From Clostridium sp. CAG:253 (lineage in GTDB: Bacteria > Bacillota > Clostridia > Lachnospirales > Lachnospiraceae): a DNA stretch of 29,419 bases. The stretch covers positions 2,326 to 31,744 of the forward strand of contig FR887279.1 in NCBI GenBank assembly GCA_000436755.1. Direction: 5' to 3'. Each line of letters opens with the position of its first letter. The stretch's first letter is position 1. This document shows, in pieces, positions 23,886-29,419 of this stretch. Under the pieces are notes generated by a model, which was not told the DNA's origin, made no database searches, and saw nothing but the letters and a program-made list of their open reading frames with translations. The position numbers were made by a program, and so were the translations under genes.

Positions 23886-25037
23886 TCAACTTATCATTTT
23901 ATCTTTTTGTGCATACATACCTTTTATTCCATATTTCTTTGATACTTTTTCTTTTGGATTTATCAGTTCTTCCATCAATTCATGAACAGTTGTCATCTCA
24001 TTTATACGTCCTACATTTGCACCGCAGAATATCAGACCGTTATTTATATCTCCGTTCACCGCATCAACCAACGCTTTCGTTATACAATACGGTACTTCTT
24101 TGGGATTGCATTTTTTCATGCAGTTGTAGCACTTTAAAACCGGCTGATTTTCCCTTTCCACACGCTTTATAAATTCATTTCTTATTGCACGTCCTGGCAT
24201 TCCGACAGGACTTTTGATTATCTTAATATCTTCTTCTTTCGCATCAATATACGCTTTTTTGTACTCTTCAGAAGCATCGCACTCCTTTGTCGCCACAAAA
24301 CGGCTCGCAATCTGCACTCCGTCTGCACCAAGTTCAATTGCATGAATTATATCGTAATGGTCAAATATTCCCCCGGCAACAATGACAGGTATATGTGTAT
24401 TATATTTTTTCTCATATTCCTTTGTACATCCAATAATTTCCTTTATCTCTGTATCATAGTCAATGTTTTCCATATTTTGAAGTTCTTCATTTGAAAAGCC
24501 AAGATGTCCGCCCGCCTTCGGTCCCTCAATGACTATAAAATCCGCAGTCCTGTCATATCTTCTTGCCCACATTTTAAGTATAATATCTGCCGCACGCCTT
24601 GATGAAACTATCGGTGCTATCTTTGTCCTGCAAGCTTTTCCTATATATTCGGGAAGTTTCACCGGAAGACCTGCTCCGCTTATTATCACATCTGCACCCG
24701 CTGCAACAGCTGCCATGACATGTTCTTTGTAATGTTTTAATGCAACCATGATATTTGCTCCCACAAGTCCGTTTCCGCCTGCAATCTCCTTTGCACATCT
24801 GATATGCTTTCCTATTGCACGCAGATTGCATTCTGCCTGATCATTTTCAAAATTTTCCTCATCATATCCTATCTGGGCAGTTGATATAATTCCTATTCCG
24901 CCCTCCGCCGCAACAGCTCCCGCAAGCTTTGAACGGCTGATACCGACTCCCATTCCACCTTGAATAATAGGAATCTTTGCAATCATATCCCCTATACGAA
25001 GAGCCTTTAATTTTTCCCCACATTCATATAATCCCAT
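23886..25037 (-). CDS. Nitronate monooxygenase / FabK-like FMN enzyme
   Basis: This 383-residue protein belongs to the flavin-dependent 2-nitropropane dioxygenase-like superfamily, which includes nitronate monooxygenase and the enoyl-ACP reductase FabK. Visible motifs are IPIIQGGMGVGISRSKLAGAV at the N terminus, IIEGPKAGGHLG-type flavin-binding residues (here VIEGPKAGGHLGF), PVIVAGGIFD and GADGVQIASRFVAT. A C-terminal extension carries CYNCMKKCNPKEVPYC, a cysteine cluster not found in short FabK proteins. The ATG at 25037 has GAGG 5 bases upstream; 25061 (ATG) and 25067 (GTG) are in-frame alternatives. It has a near-perfect promoter with a FabT-like palindrome behind it, hinting at lipid-linked control. 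The exact substrate is not decidable from sequence. Confidence 0.85.
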   Translation of the reverse strand: MGLYECGEKLKALRIGDMIAKIPIIQGGMGVGISRSKLAGAVAAEGGIGIISTAQIGYDEENFENDQAECNLRAIGKHIRCAKEIAGGNGLVGANIMVALKHYKEHVMAAVAAGADVIISGAGLPVKLPEYIGKACRTKIAPIVSSRRAADIILKMWARRYDRTADFIVIEGPKAGGHLGFSNEELQNMENIDYDTEIKEIIGCTKEYEKKYNTHIPVIVAGGIFDHYDIIHAIELGADGVQIASRFVATKECDASEEYKKAYIDAKEEDIKIIKSPVGMPGRAIRNEFIKRVERENQPVLKCYNCMKKCNPKEVPYCITKALVDAVNGDINNGLIFCGANVGRINEMTTVHELMEELINPKEKVSKKYGIKGMYAQKDKMIS

Positions 25038-25079
25038 ATTTTCCTCATTTCCGTGCTCCATGCACACCTTTAATTTTCA

Positions 25080-25092
25080 TTTGATTATCAAA
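25080..25092. promoter_or_regulatory. FabT-like palindromic operator
   Basis: TTTGATTATCAAA is a perfect 6+1+6 palindrome just downstream of the promoter of the flavoenzyme gene. It matches the core of the published FabT (MarR-family) binding site of streptococci and lactococci. No FabT gene is in the window. Confidence 0.5.
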
Positions 25093-25102
25093 CTACTTTT
25101 AA

Positions 25103-25131
25103 AGTATAAATCTATAATGTTTTGTTGTCAA
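25103..25131 (-). promoter_or_regulatory. Promoter of the nitronate monooxygenase/FabK-like gene
   Basis: A perfect TTGACA, a 17-base spacer and TATACT read on the minus strand. The start site would be close to the FabT-like palindrome, a good position for repression. Confidence 0.82.
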
Positions 25132-25244
25132 TGTTTTCTCGTATCTTTTTCTATTTTATGTAGTTTTCAAAACTATATATCCTGATAAATTTATTAAAAT
25201 TAAAATCAGTTGTGTTTTAATCTGATATAAAAAAATTTCAAAAA

Positions 25245-25287
25245 AATAACGCATATCAAATAATTCAACTATTTAATATGCGTTATT
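25245..25287 (-). terminator. Intrinsic terminator after the GGDEF-EAL gene
   Basis: AATAACGCATAT (25245-25256) and ATATGCGTTATT (25276-25287) are perfect inverted copies, extended by AAATA/TATTT inside. On the minus strand TTTTTTTGAAATTTTTTT follows, matching the end of the GGDEF-EAL transcript. Confidence 0.85.
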
Positions 25288-25314
25288 TATATTTTTTCCA
25301 TAAATTGCTGTCTG

Positions 25315-27288
25315 TTATTTATCTATTCCTATTTCAAAACCTATGAAATCATCCCTTGTGACATAGGACTGATGCAGATTATATACAAAATCGTGATCTC
25401 TTATTTCATTGTAAAATGTGACCTCACATATTTTCCCTATAAATGACGGCTGAAATACATCTCCGCCGAGAACAATACGTTTTGCATAACGATTTCCCGG
25501 TACATTCTTCATGTTTCCTACAAGCTGTCCGTTTATGTATGCATATGCTGTCTCTGTTTTTGCATTGTAGCTTACAACATAATGTGACCATTCATTTACT
25601 TGTAATTTGCATCCGCTTATATCATACCAACCATCAACCTCTTTTGAATCCCTTATACGGAATGATGAATGTCCCTCCCATGCTAAAGGAATCATACCAA
25701 AAAATCCGGTCTCGTATTTGACGTACAATGCACAGCTCCATGAGTGTTCCTCTATCGGATATATCCACATTGATACCATAAAACTGTCACTTGATAAAAT
25801 TTCATTCGGAAGTTCGATAACTTCCTGCTCTTTCTCTCCCCCCGGAAATACGAGTGCCTTTTTGTTTTTAAATATACCCGTGCCATATTTCAATTCACTA
25901 AAACCTTTCGCATCTGCCTCGATTTTTCCGTCATCAGACTTAATATCACCGTCAAGCTTAAATGTATAACTTGTATCATCATTAGCGATATACTCATTTG
26001 CAAATTTGTCAAATTCATTAAGCGGAAGCGGTTTTGCATACAAAAATCCCTGTGCAATCTGACAGCCGCATCTTACAATAAACTCTCTTTGTTCTTCTGT
26101 CTCAATTCCCTCGGTGACAACATCAAGTTTTAAGTCTTTACACATATTTATAACATTTCTCAAAACCTTTTTTCCTCTGTCATCATCCCCTGAATCATCA
26201 AGAAATTCCTTATCAATTTTTATAATATCAACCGGTAAGTCTTTTAAAAGATTGAGTGCCGAAAATCCTGAACCAAAATCATCTATTGAAACAATAAACT
26301 CTCTCTCTTTCAACATTTTAACATTTCTTATGAGTTCCTCGCTGTCCTTGACAAACACACTCTCGGTAATTTCTATCTCAAGCTCATTGTGACTTACGCC
26401 GTACCTGTCAGCAATCTCAACCAACATATCCGGAAATTCTTTATTATAAAGATGCAGTCTTGACATATTCACCGAAACAGGAATATGCCCATATTTCTTT
26501 CCATGCCAGCTCTGTTTTATCTTACAGACCTGCTCAAACATGTACAAATCAAGTTTTGAAATGAAACCATTTTTCTCAAATAACGATATGTATATCGCCG
26601 GTGTCCTAACACCATCAACCGGATGATTCCATCTTGACAATGCCTCTGCTCCCGTCAGTTTAGTTGATATCATATTTACTTTTGGCTGCAAATACGCCTC
26701 AAACTGACCGTTTTTTAACGCATCATTCATCTCAAGTTCCATATTTCTGTTTCTCAGTATAGTCCGGTCATTTTCTCTATAAAATACATACCTGTTTTTT
26801 CCGTCATATTTGGCTTCATACATAGCCGAGTCACATTTATGTAAAATATCATCAAGCCTGAGCGATACTTTCTGCCTGGTGACTATACCTATACTAAGTG
26901 ATACATTTGAAAGAATATCTTTTCTAAAATCGATATCCTGCATATTTTTTAATAATTTTTTTGCCGTACTTTCAAGTTCATCAATGCCCATATCTCCATC
27001 AAGCAATGCAACAAACTCATCTCCACCTATTCTTGACGTAAAACCAAATACATTTTCTTCAATAAGTTTTGATATGCATATAAGAAGTTCATCTCCCATG
27101 CTGTGACCATAAATATCATTAACCCGCTTAAAATTGTCGATATCTATAAACATTGCATGAACAATTGCATCGCTTTCAAGTATATTGTAAAACTCGTAAA
27201 GTCCTCTCCTATCTGGTAATCCTGTAAGATAATCAAATTCTGCCGGATATTCTCTTATTTTCCCCAACATCTTCTCGTTCTGTTTCAT
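25315..27288 (-). CDS. GGDEF-EAL cyclic-di-GMP enzyme with C-terminal LamG-like domain
   Basis: This 657-residue protein has a diguanylate cyclase domain (about 15-172) with an intact GGDEF (88-92) and no RxxD inhibitory site in front of it. A phosphodiesterase domain (about 185-435) has the catalytic set: GAEALSRW (EAL at 216-218), NMSRLHL, EIEITES, SIDDFGSGFSAL, IIKIDKEF, VTEGIETEEQ and AQGFLYAKPLP. Residues about 470-650 form a LamG/concanavalin-like domain (FMVSMWIYP, WSHYVVSYNAKTETAYAYINGQLVG, IGKICEVTFYN). There is no signal peptide or membrane helix, so all three parts should be cytosolic. GGAGG precedes the ATG. Both catalytic motifs look functional, so it may make or degrade c-di-GMP depending on a signal perhaps sensed by the LamG-like part. 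Confidence 0.93.
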   Translation of the reverse strand: MKQNEKMLGKIREYPAEFDYLTGLPDRRGLYEFYNILESDAIVHAMFIDIDNFKRVNDIYGHSMGDELLICISKLIEENVFGFTSRIGGDEFVALLDGDMGIDELESTAKKLLKNMQDIDFRKDILSNVSLSIGIVTRQKVSLRLDDILHKCDSAMYEAKYDGKNRYVFYRENDRTILRNRNMELEMNDALKNGQFEAYLQPKVNMISTKLTGAEALSRWNHPVDGVRTPAIYISLFEKNGFISKLDLYMFEQVCKIKQSWHGKKYGHIPVSVNMSRLHLYNKEFPDMLVEIADRYGVSHNELEIEITESVFVKDSEELIRNVKMLKEREFIVSIDDFGSGFSALNLLKDLPVDIIKIDKEFLDDSGDDDRGKKVLRNVINMCKDLKLDVVTEGIETEEQREFIVRCGCQIAQGFLYAKPLPLNEFDKFANEYIANDDTSYTFKLDGDIKSDDGKIEADAKGFSELKYGTGIFKNKKALVFPGGEKEQEVIELPNEILSSDSFMVSMWIYPIEEHSWSCALYVKYETGFFGMIPLAWEGHSSFRIRDSKEVDGWYDISGCKLQVNEWSHYVVSYNAKTETAYAYINGQLVGNMKNVPGNRYAKRIVLGGDVFQPSFIGKICEVTFYNEIRDHDFVYNLHQSYVTRDDFIGFEIGIDK

Positions 27289-27443
27289 AGCTGTCCTCCG
27301 AAAAAAACTATATGTATATTTTACATCTTTTTTGCCAGATAAGCTACCATTTTTTTCGAGAGTTCAGTTTTCAATATGTCTTATAACCATATTTTTCATT
27401 ATATGCATATTTTTTCTAAAAATGGGTTAATAATATTTTTTGT

Positions 27444-27469
27444 CATATTAAATTTTATTTTTTAATATG
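27444..27469. repeat. AT-rich palindrome upstream of the sortase gene
   Basis: CATATTAAA (27444-27452) and TTTAATATG (27461-27469) are inverted copies separated by 8 bases. The site lies about 35 bases before the sortase start codon and could be an operator or a leader hairpin. No convincing promoter was identified in the 27289-27502 gap. Confidence 0.4.
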
Positions 27470-27502
27470 AATGGACTGCAGCTTTTTCACCGGAGGACAA
27501 TT

Positions 27503-28351
27503 TTGAAAAAGAAAATTTATACTATAGCTTTATGGCTGCTTTCCTTAATTTTTTTTTCAACTATATCATTGTGGCTCATTTTTTCAACACATCATAAAAA
27601 GCAGCTAAAAAACCAAGCACTCACATATGAAACTTTTCAAAATAAACTATTAAAAGAAAACAGTTGGGATGATACATCTGACTGTAAATTAACATCTCAA
27701 AAAAAATCTAATAAAAAAAAGAAATTACTAAAGATAAAAAATTCTAATGCCAATTCAGGCCTTGCCGAAATACCTGATGTTGATTTTAATTCATTAAGAA
27801 AATACAATAATGATATTTATGCATGGATTCAGATTCCAAAAATAAATATCTCATATCCTGTTTTACAACATGAAAAACTTGATTATTATTATCTTACACA
27901 CAACATCGACAACAGTTTTGGCTATCCCGGATGTATTTTTTCCGAAACGAACAGTAAAAAAAATTTCTCAGACGCATTAACTGTACTATACGGGCATAAT
28001 ATGAAGAATGGTTCGATGTTTGGCATGCTGCACCGTTTCGACAACTTTGATTTTTCAAACAAATCATATTTTATCCACATAATAACACCAAAGTCTAAGA
28101 TACGCTATAAAATCGTGGCTGGTGCCACTTGGGGAACAAAAAATATAATATCGGCTTTCGGCAATTCAGCAGACGGAGCACTACTGTTTTTTAATTCGGT
28201 CAACATGAATTGTCCTGTCAGAAATACTTTAGAAATAAAACAAAATATACACAGTAGACACTCAGGCATGCTTGTTTTATCTACATGTGGAGCAAACAGT
28301 AACTCAAGATTTTTAATTATTTCATTAAAACAAAATGAATGGAGGAAATAA
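27503..28351 (+). CDS. srtB: Class B sortase
   Basis: Sortases are membrane transpeptidases that attach surface proteins to the cell wall. This 282-residue protein has an N-terminal membrane anchor (about residues 5-28), a Lys-rich linker, and a catalytic domain with the class B pattern: DFNSLRKYNNDIYAWIQIPKINISYPVLQ, FSDALTVLYGHNMKNGSMFG (catalytic His165), LVLSTC (Cys262) and NSRFLI (Arg269). The TTG at 27503 is the preferred start because GGAGG lies 6 bases upstream; an ATG at 27467 in frame has no such site. The next gene begins 4 bp after the stop and encodes a secreted surface protein, a likely substrate. The recognised sorting motif cannot be read because the substrate's C terminus is outside the window. 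Confidence 0.93.
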   Translation: MKKKIYTIALWLLSLIFFSTISLWLIFSTHHKKQLKNQALTYETFQNKLLKENSWDDTSDCKLTSQKKSNKKKKLLKIKNSNANSGLAEIPDVDFNSLRKYNNDIYAWIQIPKINISYPVLQHEKLDYYYLTHNIDNSFGYPGCIFSETNSKKNFSDALTVLYGHNMKNGSMFGMLHRFDNFDFSNKSYFIHIITPKSKIRYKIVAGATWGTKNIISAFGNSADGALLFFNSVNMNCPVRNTLEIKQNIHSRHSGMLVLSTCGANSNSRFLIISLKQNEWRK

Positions 28352-28355
28352 TATT

Positions 28356-29419
28356 TTGAAACATAAGTCAAAAAAAGTTATCTCACTGATATTATGCTTT
28401 TCTCTCTTGTTTATCGGGATTGGAAGCCTTACTAAAAGTAAAGCTGCTGTGCCAACTTATACTGATTCAGGCAGACAGCACACTTCAAAACAAATTCTTA
28501 GTGACTATCAATACTTTACAAAAAGCACTTTTAAAGCGGGTAATCATTTTGTAGGTGCTCTTGCCTGCGGCGGCACTGCATATTTCAATTCGTTTGGTAA
28601 CGGTGCGATTGTCCCGTCATATATAAAACATGTCTTACATTCCGGCAACTACAGCGGACAATACAACAGCCACTATCTTGCCAATTATCCAAAATACAAA
28701 AATCTTTTAAAGCAGCCTGCATATTACAAAACAATAATAACTCCCAACTCTTCTCTCACGGAATACCCTGATAAAAGCGGAGCATATATTGATTTTAAAA
28801 AAGCTTTTAATTCTTTAAAAGCCGAGTCCAAATCGCTTGGCAAAAATTCAAGTTTAATACTTTCCAATGAAAATCTAAAATGGGCTAAAATAGATAATCA
28901 ATCCGGATATTTACTTACAATTCCATTTTCAGCTTCTGTAAAATCAGTATATATTCCGCATAAAGTGTTATATAAAGCTGATTGGATTATGATTGACGGT
29001 GTCAAAGATTTAGATGAACTTGTATCAACTGAGCATATTATTACAATAGATAAATACAATACTCTTGAAATCGGCAGCGACTATTCTTATGTAGAATCAG
29101 GTGATTACAAGAAAGCCGTATTTATTTCCACTACCAACGACGACGGAAAAACTTTTTCATTTTCAGGAAGCCATTTTGTTCAAAAAGCATATCTGCTTGA
29201 TGATGCACACGGACTTAAAAACTTAAAGAAATCGGAAACAATTGAGGCAGGTCAAATGGATTTATCCGGTATGAAACTTATCTGGAACTTTCCTGACAAT
29301 GATTTTCTCACATGTAAATATCTGCCAGGCCATGTTCTCGCTCCAAATGCATTCGTAACTATTAATGGCGGATGTTTTGAAGGTAGCTATATAGCTGACA
29401 GTATCTTAAATTATTGCGC
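28356..29419 (+). CDS. Choice-of-anchor A family surface protein (partial)
   Basis: The frame is open from a TTG at 28356 to the window edge (354 codons). The TTG has GGAGG 10 bases upstream, inside the end of the sortase gene, so the two genes are translationally linked. A signal peptide (KKVISLILCFSLLFIGIGSLTKSKAA) is followed by a domain with the choice-of-anchor A pattern: HFVGALACGGTAYFN near the start, IDFKKAFNSLKAESKSLG in the middle, then MKLIWNFPDND, GHVLAPNAFVTINGGCFEGSYIADS. Family members are surface proteins with varied C-terminal anchors, often sortase signals. The anchor is not visible here. Being next to srtB makes it the likely client of that sortase. Confidence 0.83.
   Translation, partial: MKHKSKKVISLILCFSLLFIGIGSLTKSKAAVPTYTDSGRQHTSKQILSDYQYFTKSTFKAGNHFVGALACGGTAYFNSFGNGAIVPSYIKHVLHSGNYSGQYNSHYLANYPKYKNLLKQPAYYKTIITPNSSLTEYPDKSGAYIDFKKAFNSLKAESKSLGKNSSLILSNENLKWAKIDNQSGYLLTIPFSASVKSVYIPHKVLYKADWIMIDGVKDLDELVSTEHIITIDKYNTLEIGSDYSYVESGDYKKAVFISTTNDDGKTFSFSGSHFVQKAYLLDDAHGLKNLKKSETIEAGQMDLSGMKLIWNFPDNDFLTCKYLPGHVLAPNAFVTINGGCFEGSYIADSILNYC

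Noticed and set aside
27444..27469. Terminator upstream of the sortase gene
   Set aside because: The stem is AT-only apart from its ends and has no G-C core; it is noted only as a palindrome.

Overview
The window is low-GC, Gram-positive-type DNA with strong AGGAGG-like ribosome binding sites, several TTG and GTG starts, a class B sortase and PTS regulation by BglG-type antitermination. Together these suggest an anaerobic clostridial bacterium, most likely a Lachnospiraceae relative (inference from gene content and style, not from a database search). No tRNA, rRNA, CRISPR array, transposase or integrase was seen.

Region 1 (1-998): the 5' two thirds or more of an aspartate kinase gene, running off the left edge.

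Region 2 (1232-12091): a defence island. A minus-strand operon starts from a good promoter near 11550 and reads: a 60-residue HTH protein, sspD (PP-loop sulfurtransferase with extra Fe-S cysteines), sspB (DUF4007), sspC (large P-loop ATPase), sspA (cysteine desulfurase) and sspE (DUF262/DUF1524 effector). This is a complete SspABCD-SspE phosphorothioate modification and restriction system. Sulfur would move from cysteine through SspA to SspD, SspB would nick and SspC would power DNA modification, and SspE would attack invading DNA. A divergent XRE regulator sits at the upstream end.

Region 3 (12105-16012): a sugar-PTS block on the minus strand: a BglG-family antiterminator, ptsI (Enzyme I) and a glucose-type IIB-IIA fusion without IIC. 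Two ribonucleic antiterminator (RAT) elements, each overlapping an intrinsic terminator, lie upstream of the antiterminator gene and of ptsI. They imply autoregulation plus control of the general PTS enzyme.

Region 4 (16073-21324): housekeeping genes on the minus strand: gpmI, secG, rnr and smpB. gpmI is broken by a 19-bp tandem duplication that shifts the frame; removing one copy restores a normal 514-residue protein. The secG promoter carries a 12+12 bp palindrome at the start site.

Region 5 (21354-29419): surface and signalling genes: a secreted protein with a DUF4300-like C-terminal part, a double-domain hemerythrin behind a hairpin-rich leader, a nitronate monooxygenase/FabK-like flavoenzyme with a FabT-like operator, a GGDEF-EAL protein with a C-terminal LamG-like domain, and a sortase B followed by a choice-of-anchor A surface protein cut by the right edge.
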